NCBI GenBank assembly: GCA_964035575.1
Contig: OZ037848.1
Coordinates: 558,001-622,000 of the forward strand
Source: Rhynchopus sp. YZ270_cl-10
Taxonomy: Eukaryota > Euglenozoa > Diplonemea > Diplonemida > Diplonemidae
DNA length: 64,000 nucleotides
Direction: 5' to 3'
Shown here: in pieces, positions 50,507-59,654 of the stretch
Layout of the letters: each line of letters starts with the position of its first letter
How positions within the stretch are numbered: position 1 is the first letter of the stretch
Translations under genes and position numbers: made by a program
The notes under the pieces: model-generated
What the model was told of the DNA's origin: nothing
The model's database searches: none
The model's input: only the letters and a program-made list of their open reading frames with translations

Positions 50507-51157
50507 TCACCGCACCCCCGCCAACGACTGCACTGCCTGCCCCTGCACGAGATGGTACAGAATGCCTTGGTAGAGGTGACGCTGTGAGAGCGTCTCTGCC
50601 GCTTGCACAGAACGACTGCAGAGCGCGACAGGGTTGCTGCGCGTTGCGTCCGCCCCGAGGGAACGGAGCAACTCCACGACGTGTGTGTTGCCTGCAATGG
50701 TGGCGCATGCGAGGGGTGTCAGGCCTTGGTGGTCCTCGAGGTCAAGGAGGGGCGCACCAAAGGCGGCAACGAGAAAGCGGATGACGTCCATTCTTCCTTT
50801 CTGGCAGGCAAGCCCCAGGAGCGTCCCTGCCTTGCCAAAGCCACGGTCAAAGGCATCGGCACCGCCGTCACAGAGCGCAGCAACAGCCTCAAGATGCCCA
50901 CCCCCCACAGCACGGTGCAACGCTGTGAAGCCGTCTGCGTCCCTCACCCCAGGGTCCGCCCCGGCACCGAGCAGCACTTCCACTGCAGCCGCTTCGCCCT
51001 CCCCTGCGGCCAGGGCTAGAAGCGACACGCCGCTCACCTGCTGGCAGTAGTTCGCGTTCTTCGTCGTAAGCACTGCATTCAGTGCCGCAAGGTCCCCCGT
51101 CTGCGCCGCCCACTGCAACACCTCAAGACGCGATACCGGCACCTCCTGGTTCTGCAT
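50507..51157 (-). CDS. Small ankyrin-repeat protein
   Basis: 216 residues from the ATG at 51157, preceded by a pyrimidine-rich leader; the extended in-frame start is rejected because it is Pro/Ser leader. Four to five ankyrin repeats fill most of the protein: LEVLQWAAQTGDLAALNAVL, SLLALAAGEGEAAAVEVLLG, GFTALHRAVGGGHLEAVAAL, TLLGLACQKGRMDVIRFLVA and GLTPLACATIAGNTHVVELL. The C-terminal 35 residues form one helix-rich cap. No ubiquitin-like domain, unlike 12518-14488. Probably a cytosolic or nuclear protein-binding adaptor. Confidence 0.85.
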   Translation of the reverse strand: MQNQEVPVSRLEVLQWAAQTGDLAALNAVLTTKNANYCQQVSGVSLLALAAGEGEAAAVEVLLGAGADPGVRDADGFTALHRAVGGGHLEAVAALCDGGADAFDRGFGKAGTLLGLACQKGRMDVIRFLVAAFGAPLLDLEDHQGLTPLACATIAGNTHVVELLRSLGADATRSNPVALCSRSVQAAETLSQRHLYQGILYHLVQGQAVQSLAGVR

Positions 51158-51799
51158 TGAGGTGGACAAAGAAAATCTGTTGAAGGTGCAAACGTCTGTG
51201 GATGGGCGGGAAGGAGGAGGGGAAGAGGGGGAGTGTGGGAGGGGGGTGAGTGTAGTGTGTATCTGTTTGCGGGATGTGGGGTGGAAAGGGTCAGATGGGA
51301 ACGTTTCCATGCAAGTAGAAAGGCCAAAACCGACCTTAGAATCGATTTACGCCTGGTTTACGTTGACGGCGTATCGTGCCAGAAATGCCCCTAGCTAGGC
51401 AGCTCGACTGTTCTGATACTGAGTCACCTGTCCCATCAGGTATGGCACACCGTGGGGTATATATGGTCAGCTGTATTGTATGTTCGGTGCATTTACCACC
51501 AGAACGCAGAATATGCAAAAGTACAGAAACATGCAAGACTACAGTACAGCCACCAGGTGAAGGTGTGCTCTGCTATACCTTCAGGGTCACCTTGTTGGAT
51601 ATGCATGCGATAGTACTGTCCAGGGAATGTGGCAGAAAAGGGGGAGTTGGTTCTCTCTGTTTTGCTCTGGCTTTATGTTGGTTTCCCCTCAAAGAAAAGG
51701 CATTTTTGATTGTTCAGTAAAAGGAAAAGTTGACGATTGCGTCCTGCGTACACATAATACACAATCGCGATTAATTAAGAAAGAAACGAGAAAGAAATC

Positions 51800-51840
51800 T
51801 TGAAGGATGAATGTGTCTGCGCGGCTAAGCACAGTTGGGG
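51800..51840 (-). repeat. Stem-loop family B copy (duplicated)
   Basis: AGGATGAATGTGTCTGCGCGG then CTAAGCACAG, the same as 59897-59935. TGTG and CACA pair. A second copy-like element (GAGATGAATGCACCTTGCTG) lies at 52197-52235, 120-155 nt after the stop of the second propeller gene, and at 60237-60275. Confidence 0.45.
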
Positions 51841-52352
51841 GAAGAGGGGGGGGAATAGACGTTGGCAGTGCAAACGACGCTGTGGACGCAGGTAGGTTGA
51901 AGGGACCCTCCGCAGGTTCTCCAACAGCAGAGGGGCGTCAAAAAGATTCATCAAATTAACAGAACCCGAATCATATAAAAGAGAATCAGATAAAAACATG
52001 CAGATTATTTTGAAAGAGCACTGACACAAGCGGCAATACGCCTTGCTTTGCACGGAACACATCCTCAGTGTCAAGTCAGAAATAAAAATCAAATTTTCAC
52101 AAACAAAAATGTTTGATTTTAGACTACCACCAACCGAATAGTAGCCACGATTTTTCTCCACAGAAAACAAAAAACAAAAACGAAACAAAAAATTGTGAGA
52201 TGAATGCACCTTGCTGTCGAACACACATTATTCGGGGGTGTTTAAAACAAATAAGACTGCTGACTAGATGAGCGAATCAGTGTCTATATTTTCGAAGCTT
52301 TGTTGTGCAGAAGATGCGCTCATATTTACCGAAGACGCCCTCCCCACGCACT

Positions 52353-53444
52353 TCAGGGAAGCTGTGCAGACATGGCGAAGATAACTTTCTTGCCGGTTGC
52401 GGTGGAGCCCAAGGTTCCGAAGATGATGTTCCCTTTGCCGTCGTCTGCAGGCACACCAAGCTCTTGGTAGTCAAACACAGGAACAGCACCGACACTCTTG
52501 CCTGTCTCAAGCGAGAGCACTTCAAGCGATCCTGTCGTCACCACCGCAAGCTGGTTCCTCTCGGGCATAAGGTGCACATATCCCCTGATGCCGGTGGTGT
52601 CCCAACTCCACACCCTCTGCTCCCCAGTCTTGTCCAGACGTGCAATCTGCTTTGGGAGGGTGTCGTTCGCGTTGATCTCAGTCGTGATGAGGCTCGAGTC
52701 GGGAAGAATGTTCGCCATATCCAGCCGTCTTCCATTCCTGGTCCGGTAGGTGACCAACATCTGTCCTGTGGGAGAGAAGACGTCCGCTGTGTCGAACCCA
52801 TCCACGCCGATCAGGTTGTTGTCGGCATCGAAGACATGGCCATTGACGGGGGTGTTGCTCACGTAGGGGGTGCTGTATGCGAGCACACCGGTGTCAACGT
52901 GGAAGACACTGACGACGTCCCCGGTGGAGACTGCGGCAAGGGTGTCGCCGATAGTGATCCACAGTGCCTTCATATTGACGGTTGCGGACCACAGCTTCGC
53001 GCCTGTCTTCGTGGAGCATGCGGTCACGTCTCTGCCATCGTCGCCATGCGAATAGATGAAGGTGTCGCCTTTGATGGCAAGTCTGGGTGGCACCACCCCC
53101 ACACACCACACCTCCTGCAAGGTGTCCACGTCGTGTACGCAGACTTCCTGCTTCAGGTTCACCATTGCAAAGTACGGTCCCCAAGCAGCAAACCCCATCG
53201 GTGTGTACACAACACTCCCCAACCCAGCAACAGAGCCAAGAGGCACACCAGTTGAAGTGTTCAGCTTCGTCACATTAATCATCCCGTTCTCCATCTGCAC
53301 AGCCATAAGCGTGACCTCGCCAGCCACGTGGACACGCCATGCGGGTTCGCTCGAGAACGTACCCCTCTGCTCCAACGTGGTGTTCCATGCGACGTGCATC
53401 TCCATGCCAGTGAGCACGGACGCCATCAGCAATGCTGCTGCCAT
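52353..53444 (-). CDS. Secreted PQQ-type beta-propeller protein, copy 2
   Basis: 363 residues from the ATG at 53444 (MAAALLMASVLTGMEMHVAW signal region). A much longer in-frame extension runs into spacer and is rejected. Same blades as the other copies (TACSTKTGAKLWSATV, VFHVDTGVLAYSTP, IARLDKTGEQRVWSWDTTG, EVLSLETGKSVG). Compared with copy 3 it is identical over long stretches but differs at four short clusters: VSNTPV, VDGFDTADV, RLDM and ELGV. Loops on one face of the propeller are the likely sites. Upstream TTTCC tracts and CCCGCAG act as a trans-splice acceptor candidate. Confidence 0.85.
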   Translation of the reverse strand: MAAALLMASVLTGMEMHVAWNTTLEQRGTFSSEPAWRVHVAGEVTLMAVQMENGMINVTKLNTSTGVPLGSVAGLGSVVYTPMGFAAWGPYFAMVNLKQEVCVHDVDTLQEVWCVGVVPPRLAIKGDTFIYSHGDDGRDVTACSTKTGAKLWSATVNMKALWITIGDTLAAVSTGDVVSVFHVDTGVLAYSTPYVSNTPVNGHVFDADNNLIGVDGFDTADVFSPTGQMLVTYRTRNGRRLDMANILPDSSLITTEINANDTLPKQIARLDKTGEQRVWSWDTTGIRGYVHLMPERNQLAVVTTGSLEVLSLETGKSVGAVPVFDYQELGVPADDGKGNIIFGTLGSTATGKKVIFAMSAQLP

Positions 53445-53560
53445 TGCAATAGTGTCGTGTGGATGAAAGCTCTGCGGGACGTTGAGTGGTGGGGAGAGAT
53501 AAACATTTCCAAGAAAAAAGGAGGAAAAAAAGACCTTCCAAAACCGGAATCCGTGGGCAA

Positions 53561-54964
53561 AGCCCTTACCTTTTGGCTGCAAATTTGTCTTCACATAATA
53601 TCTTGAGGTGCACAGCTGTGCACCCCACCCCACCCAGAGCCCTTGCCAGACAGTCCCGTCAGGTGGCTTGCATGCTCCAGGTGATCCAAGATAATGAGGA
53701 AACCATCGCACCTTGGGCTCTTCAGACATCACCGTCTCAGGTACCACACCACACCACCACCGCCACGGCATCAAGAGACCTGATCCCGAAAGCACCACGA
53801 CCACAACCGTGACGTGGCACTGGCGCACAGTGCACTGCTGAGCCAAACACAGAGACAACACTTGCACCCCCCACCACTCGGAGGAGACACGGCAGCTGCC
53901 AACACGCACTGATGCACCTGCAACAGGGAGGTTGTGTGAACTCTGTCATACCACTCCCCCGATAGTTGCACACCACCCACCACCCACCCCCCCCCCCACC
54001 GCAACCACCCACCCAATAACCCAAAGCAGTGCCACGGCACTGTGCTTCAACTAAGAAGAGATGCGTGCATTGCACACCCAGACACCTCCCCCACACACCC
54101 ACTCCCATCGCTGCGGGAACAGACAGCGTTTCACGAAGCATAGCTCGCTTAGTCCACACAGCTTTGAAGGACAGCAGACAGGAAGTTCACTCAGGAATGC
54201 CTGAGTGAACTGGTGGTACATGGGTTTGCTGTAAAATAGCAGAAGACCTAGATCTGCATCAGAACCAACCTTCAGGTCAGTGCAATGACTATCATACTGT
54301 AACGGAGAAGGAAATATGACAAAAAAAAAAGCAGAAGGGGGTGTGAGGGTGCTACTGAATCCAACTCTTTATCCCCATTTCTTTTTTTTATTGGAGATAC
54401 CCTGTCAGACTGGCCTCGCAAAATGTTGCGCGCACGATGAAACCAAAAAACAAATTTCCTTTTTATTTAGCGCTGGTAGGGATTGCCTCTGTCGAGGTGA
54501 CACCTTTCCCGTTAGGGCATTTTGACACTTCACCTTTTGATACTCTAAGTAAGATACGTGCAGTCCACATCCCCCCTTTTGTACCTTGGTTTTCTCCCCC
54601 TTTTACATACATCCTGAAATATGAAAACGAGTACCCAGAACGCAGGCACTGACAATTATATGACAGAATGGCTAACGGGGGTGACAAAATAACATAAAAG
54701 CACAAAAACCAGAGAACAACGACAAGCAAACAGGCAAAAATATATCGGTGCAAGCAAGATAGAGACCTCCTGCTTGCTGTTCAAGACTTACAGACGTATG
54801 GGCATAAGCTAGATGTACCCGGTCTTGTTCATAACATGAAAACAGAACCATCTACACGACAGATGCCGGACCGGGGGCGACCACCCCTATGACAGTACCA
54901 GGGAGCATTCTGGGTGCAGTGGCTTCCTTCCCTTCGAGGCAAGAGGAGAGGAGAGAGGAGGTGC
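53561..54964. other. GC-rich then AT-rich spacer
   Basis: 53570-53660 (TTTGTCTTCACATAATATCTTGAGG core) recurs at 62715-62790, so the duplication upstream of the propeller genes was continuous before the MITE inserted. 53740-54010 has CCACCACC and C runs. A perfect hairpin at 54185-54210 is listed. No credible gene. Confidence 0.45.
54185..54210. other. Perfect 11-bp hairpin
   Basis: GTTCACTCAGG-AATG-CCTGAGTGAAC: perfect arms and a 4-nt loop, no relation seen to the other stem-loop families. It could act at DNA or RNA level; nothing nearby explains it. Confidence 0.6.
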
Positions 54965-56120
54965 TCATGCAGAGCCAGTGTCCGGCCGGTTTGCGTAGTG
55001 TGTGAGAAATTGCGCAAAGGCGCCACTCTTAAAATCCTCATAGTAGTTAAGGAAGAGAGGCGTCTGCGACCGCCATTTGTCTGTGAGGCGTGCGTCGTGG
55101 TCTATCAAGTATGCCGCCTGGTTTGCGTCAGCGTACGTCAGCTTCAAACGTTTGTGCAAGACTTGGTATCCTGTGGTTAAATTGAGATACAGAAATGAGC
55201 GGTCCATTGTGCATACCATTCAGATACGCCATTGCCGAATAGGCTGAGATCCCGTACATGAACTTCACGAAGCCGTAGCCTTTAGGCTCGAGGGTGGTTC
55301 TGTGGTGGTGGTTGATTGCAGCCGTGCAGGTGAAAGGCAGTTGCAGAAAAGTGTGAAAAGGATCCTATCGCAGTAGAGGAAACTGGAAAGTGCCAACGAA
55401 GGCAAATACAATATTTCCGCTGAACACATTCCATGAGAAAGGGCCGTTGTGGGGGAAACAGCCAGTGGTGTGTGGGGAAGGCAGCAGATGCCTGTGAGGT
55501 GAGTGTTGGGGGGGGTAGGGAAGCATACTTGTCGCAAATTATCCTAAGATGTTCCACAGGCCCGTACACCGAAAACACTACTCTCAAATCCTCAAGGGTC
55601 ACCTTGTTCGGGATGTAATTTATCTGTATTGGTTGTTGTGGTTGCAGGTGTGAATATTTGTAGGAAGTAAACTGACTAAAGTTGACTTGAAATACAAAGC
55701 CCTCTCGTGACAGTAAATCTGGAAAGATGCTGCTAAGCCTGCTAACCAAAGCATGCGTTGTCTTGAAAAAAGAGGGAAATATACCATAAGATTCTTCACA
55801 GCATCGTCCTCATCACTCGCAGGGCCAAACATCAGCTCAAAGTGCCGGTACACTGTTAGTGGTGGTGGTGGTTGAACTGTTGAACTCTGGCTACTGGCAC
55901 AGTAGGTCGCCATCTCACGAACAAAACAAAAGTGGCGGGCATGGGGATACATACTGTCGCTGGTGATGACGCACGAGGGCGAGCTGTCGTCCGGCGCATA
56001 GCCACCCTTCTTCCCCCCCTTCCCTCCCTTCCCCCCTTTGCTGCCCTTGCCCTTCCCCTTACCGCCCTTGTCACTCCTGCGCCCGTCGCCTTTGTGAACG
56101 CCGCTTCGGTTAGCGTACAT
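54965..56120 (-). CDS. ELAV/Hu-like single-RRM RNA-binding protein, four exons
   Basis: Exons 56120-55785, 55623-55529, 55299-55217 and 55170-54965 (239 residues). Donors GTATAT, GTATGC, GTATGC; acceptors ATACAG, CCACAG, CCACAG; introns 161, 229 and 46 nt. Joined, they give one RRM: RNP2 NLMINYIPNKV, then LEDLRVVFSVYGPVEHLRII, CDKTTLEP, RNP1 KGYGFVKF, and AMAYLNGYQVLHKRLKLTYA, all across exon junctions in frame, close in pattern to Hu/ELAV RRMs (NLIVNYLPQ, GYGFVNY). Residues 10-40 are a Gly/Lys-rich tract. A further 5' exon is not excluded. Role: sequence-specific mRNA binding, in Euglenozoa usually post-transcriptional control. Intron 1 holds a family C stem-loop. Confidence 0.88.
55682..55718 (-). 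repeat. Stem-loop family C copy inside an intron
   Basis: TTGACTTGAAATACAAAGCC-CTCTCGT-GACAGTAAA. Minus strand: GUC-ACGAGAG-GGC with the outer UAC/GUA. It sits in the middle of intron 1 of the RRM gene. Confidence 0.65.
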
Positions 56121-56214
56121 ATTGAACACCTGCTACCATGCAGCAAACTCCTGCGTGAAGTGGGAATGGGAATGGGAATTACAGTGAGTGGTTAACCTCT
56201 ACAAGAAAGGTTGG

Positions 56215-56256
56215 GGAAGATGAACCTCAGGTCTCTCGTGCTTAGTTAGCTATATA
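56215..56256 (-). repeat. Stem-loop family A copy, eroded stem
   Basis: GGGAAGATGAACCTCAGGT-CTCTCGT-GCTTAGTTAGCT. Loop intact; stem partly lost. About 100 nt upstream of the RRM start codon. Confidence 0.5.
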
Positions 56257-56677
56257 TATAAAAAAAGGTTGGTCAGCTGTTGGTTTTTGTGTGTCTTCCT
56301 CCCAAGACCGATCTCCAGTTGCATCACCGTCCTTGGAATCTGTCCTTGCCTCGTAGCTGGGTGAGCACACGGCACTGCGTCGCTCCATTGCGTGAAGAAG
56401 ATGTGGCCAACTACCCCCACTTTTTTTGTTCCTTTTTTGTTTTTGGATACAATTTCCAGCACTATGCCTTTGTTTATCCAAACAAAGGGCGCCGTAAACG
56501 ATAAGTTGGGTGGTACGTATGTACCTGCGCGAGAGGGAAATGAGCGCGCATATATTTTAGACAAAACAAAAAAAACAGAAAAATTCGGCACATGCTCGCA
56601 TGTGAGCAAACAAATGCCCTATTTTGGACACACTGCGGTTACTGCTGGCTACTAGATACAATAAGAAAAGAGAAATA

Positions 56678-56721
56678 TCTGGAAGATAAACCTAAGCCTC
56701 ACGTCTGCTTAGTCACCTTTG
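56678..56721 (-). repeat. Stem-loop family A copy
   Basis: GGAAGATAAACCTAAGC-CTCACGTCT-GCTTAGTCACCTTT. Minus outer stem AAGGUGA/UUAUCUU is complete with two G-U wobbles; on the plus strand both are A-C mismatches. Inner stem perfect. Confidence 0.65.
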
Positions 56722-57554
56722 TATTTAAAAAAAAACGGTTAAAACGGTTGAACTACAGGGTGGATAGACATCGAGGTCTCTTACGGGGGAACAACTGGCA
56801 ACAGATTCTGGGAAACTGATTTATATGGCTAAAATGACACCCAAGGGGGACAGGATACTTAATACGGCACACCTCCTTCACACACAGAAATAAAAATTAG
56901 GATGTTGTGTAATCTCGCGGTGTTTCTGTCGCCCCGGGAAGTATCCCCATCCCCAGGATAGTGGTGTGTGTTCATCACAACACAAATCCACAAATTCCAC
57001 AAATCATTGCAAATCACGGTGACCAAAGGTTTGTTGAAATTTCTGATTGTATTACAGGATCACGATGTGCCAACAGATGCCACCAATATGTTCTGTCACA
57101 CCATAAGTCTATTAGAAAATTAACAACCTTAGCCGTGCCCACCCAAAATGCATGGCACTTAGCATGTAACCCGGGGCACATAGTCACTGTGATGATATCG
57201 CGAAGGGGTATGGGTATGGGGTGGGGGTACAACTCAGGTTTGAGTAGAGTAAGGAAAACTTGAAAGATGCGCGTCAGTGCGGCACGCAACATAGAGCAAT
57301 GGGAAATGTTCCACTCTTCGGAACTACCCGTATTTGCTTTCAACACAGAACACAATATTCACAAGAAGAGCAACCACACCTGCCTCGGCTGTGCACATAA
57401 CTGCTAGTGGCAAGCTTTTAACGTAACATAACATAACAAAAGCAGTTGTAAATGCATGGCTGAAAGGGATTTTTTTTTGCTCGGGGTGTTTTGCTGAAAA
57501 TGCAGACACCTCAATTAATGAGCGTACTCAACAGGCATGCAAACACAACAAAAC

Positions 57555-57592
57555 TGGTAAGATGAACCTAGGCCTCTCGTTAGTCACCTTAA
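57555..57592 (-). repeat. Stem-loop family A copy, shortened
   Basis: CTGGTAAGATGAACCTAGGC-CTCTCGT-TAGTCACCTT. One side of the inner stem is shortened; the outer AAGGUGA/UCAUCUU is intact on the minus strand. Confidence 0.5.
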
Positions 57593-57657
57593 AAAGAGTG
57601 TACTTGAGGGCGCAAACACCAATCTGGGCAGACACCAAACCAAATAGGGAAAAAAGA

Positions 57658-57702
57658 AAAGTTTATAAGATGATCCCAAACCTCTCATGCTTAGTCACCT
57701 TT
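57658..57702 (-). repeat. Stem-loop family A copy
   Basis: AGTTTATAAGATGATCCCAAAC-CTCTCAT-GCTTAGTCACCTTT. Minus inner stem CUAAGC/GUUUGG pairs fully with two wobbles; the plus strand has two A-C mismatches. Confidence 0.65.
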
Positions 57703-58325
57703 ACATGAAAGGCAGAATATAGATTAAAAATGAGTTCTCTCAAAAAAAATGTTCTGACAAATGCTTATCCTATTCGAAAAAATTGTTGGAGTAGTGTAGT
57801 TGCCTCGGTTGTGTTGCCACAGTTGTGCAATCTCCACTGTGTTTTTTTTCCACCGCACTTTTGCTCACTGTAGGGAATCCAAGGAAAGCTCACAACACAA
57901 AATAAAAATACAAATCTTCCGGTTACGCCACAGAGCGACAACACATTCGTAGAAGAAGGCCATCAGGCTACGCACATGTCCACCCGAGTGTGGCAATCAT
58001 GAGACACTAGGAAACTCTCGTCTGGACCCCTTTTTCCCTCACTCCCTTCATTTGCGCGCAGAAAGAAACAATGCGAGATAAATGGGCCTCCAATGGACGC
58101 ACATCTAATAGGAGGGGCGCGAGAGAAGGGGTGGGGAATGGGGCTTTAACAACCATACAGTTCCTTGCTATGTTACGCTTTGGACAATTAAAGAAAAATC
58201 AAAAAAAAACTCAAAATACAACCGAGCAAACTGCAGCACCACGTGGAAGGGAAGACTACAGTTAACGGGTCCCATCCTTCCTCTTACACTTCTTCATTAA
58301 GGGGAACACATCGCAAAAAGAGAGG

Positions 58326-58362
58326 ATAAAAGTTTATAAGAGATGACCTTAGTCACCTTGAT
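58326..58362 (-). repeat. Stem-loop family A remnant
   Basis: AAAGTTTATAAGAGATGACC then TTAGTCACCTTG: family flanks with the central hairpin missing. About 110-150 nt downstream of the stop at 58474. Confidence 0.45.
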
Positions 58363-58473
58363 CAGAAAAAACAAAATAAGCACATTTATGCAGACTACCC
58401 CAACTACCCTTTTATTTTCAAATACACAACATAAAATGTCTCTCACGCTCCCCCCCACCTCACCTCCCTACGC

Positions 58474-59466
58474 TCAGACTATCACATCAACGTCTAGGTT
58501 AGGGAACGCCTTTCTCGTTGGAGGGTCCTCACTTTCGTGCACAGGTGTCCCGTAGCGGGCCATTTCGTAGGCGAAATGGTTTTCCTCTACTCCGATGCTG
58601 CGGTCTTGACCTTCTTCGGGCTCTTCCTTCTCGTCAAGCGGGGCCCCTGTGTGGCCTTTGTTGCGAAGACAGTAGACAACCAAGACGATGATAACGATGA
58701 TTGTCACGCAGCCCAACACCACGATCAGGACCACCTGCCAGTCAGAGAAATCAAACGACGACGACGATGAGGTGGTGGCGGTCTCTGTCGCTGTGCAAGA
58801 AAAACGTCCTTGGGATGTTGTCTCCGTCCGCTCATACCCTGCCGCACAGAAGGGAAAGCAATATCCCTCTGCCAGCACCGTCCTCTCCGCACCGATCTGT
58901 TCACACTGCGCACCGGTCATCGAAACCGACGTCTCCAACGACGAGCTGGCCAATGATGAGTCTGCAGCCTGCAACTCCTGCATCGCGGTCTTCAACAGCC
59001 CTATCGACGTCTCCACGTCTCCTGCCTCAGATTCGGCCTCAACAATGACGACCAGAGAAGCGCAAAACAGGGTAACATCTGATACAGTGGGTCCTGCACT
59101 TTTGAGCCCCGTGATCAAAGCCGCTTCGCGAGAAATCTCTTGCCTCCATACCGAACAGCGCACTGAAGGCAGTGTGAACACAATCAAGAAGGAGCGGGTA
59201 TCAGTCGCAGTGAACGCGCCTGTCATACTGCAGAGTGCAGATGTGTCTGCAACACCACTGCACTCACAAACACCATTGCTGCACTGTGCTGCAGTGTCCT
59301 GGAACGCCCAGCACTCAGACGCATCCCTGCACCACGTCTCCGTTGTGTTCGCATCAGCCAGCGTGTCGGCCAGGAGCGGGTGGAAATGAGGGCTAGGGAC
59401 CTCCCCCTGGCCAGCAGCGTTACACAGCACAGCGGCGAAAACGGCAAGGCGGGTATAGATGAGCAT
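58474..59466 (-). CDS. Type I membrane protein with Cys-rich ectodomain
   Basis: 330 residues from the ATG at 59466, where MLIYTRLAVFAAVLCNAAGQ is a signal peptide; the 65-residue extension is leader. Residues 45-80 are Cys-rich (WCRDASECWAF, CSNGVCECSG), EGF/disulfide-like. Residues 90-185 form an alpha/beta region (FLIVFTLPSVRC ... DVTLFCASLVVIVEAE ... SIGLLKTAMQELQ) reminiscent of SEA-like folds, unproven. A second Cys cluster (CEQIGAERTVLAEGYCFPFC) precedes a Ser/Thr stalk and one TM helix (243-266, VVLIVVLGCVTIIVIIVLVV). The cytosolic tail of about 60 residues is acidic with tyrosines. No family recognised; a surface receptor or adhesion role is a guess. Confidence 0.8.
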   Translation of the reverse strand: MLIYTRLAVFAAVLCNAAGQGEVPSPHFHPLLADTLADANTTETWCRDASECWAFQDTAAQCSNGVCECSGVADTSALCSMTGAFTATDTRSFLIVFTLPSVRCSVWRQEISREAALITGLKSAGPTVSDVTLFCASLVVIVEAESEAGDVETSIGLLKTAMQELQAADSSLASSSLETSVSMTGAQCEQIGAERTVLAEGYCFPFCAAGYERTETTSQGRFSCTATETATTSSSSSFDFSDWQVVLIVVLGCVTIIVIIVLVVYCLRNKGHTGAPLDEKEEPEEGQDRSIGVEENHFAYEMARYGTPVHESEDPPTRKAFPNLDVDVIV

Positions 59467-59654
59467 GGTGGTAAGGAGGGAGGAAGAGTGGAAGGCTCCC
59501 GGGGGGGCCTGAAGTGGTGGTGTGTGGTAGAGCAGGCTTGCGCTTCGGAGTGCATTTGATTGAGCAGCAGATGGTGCCCCTTCAACACTCCTGGAGGACA
59601 CTAAGTTGCAAACAGTCAGGTTTCGTTTTCCCTTGAAGGGGATAGAACTTTGCA

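Larger units (their letters stand above)
51440..53560 (-). repeat. Duplicated segment, unit 2
   Basis: From about 51720 to 53510 it is nearly identical to 59830-61540, including the 3' flank (TTGACGATTGCGTCCTGCGT, ATGAATGTGTCTGCGCGGCT, ATGAATGCACCTTGCTGTCG). Differences outside the coding region are small indels, for example extra bases at about 52081-52130. A recent duplication with unit 3; older match to 21757-24240. Confidence 0.88.
56121..58473. other. Spacer with five family A copies
   Basis: Copies at 56215, 56678, 57555, 57658 and 58328 (listed). Minus-strand frame 56242-56390 (MERRSAVCSPSYEARTDSKD...) could be a 5' exon of the RRM gene but no fitting donor was found. A family D remnant lies at 57600-57645. 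Confidence 0.45.

Noticed and set aside
53445-53909. 155-residue N-terminal extension of the second propeller protein
   Set aside because: It lies upstream of the conserved signal-peptide start and trans-splice-like acceptor shared by all three copies and has spacer-like composition.
53737-54159. 140-codon Gly/Cys/Val-rich minus-strand frame
   Set aside because: Produced by CCACC-rich low-complexity DNA; no domain or conserved start.
3869-57702. tRNA or tRNA-derived SINE interpretation of family A stem-loops
   Set aside because: The 7-nt loop and GGTTCATC flank recall tRNA arms, but no cloverleaf, acceptor stem, U33 or A/B box spacing could be built.
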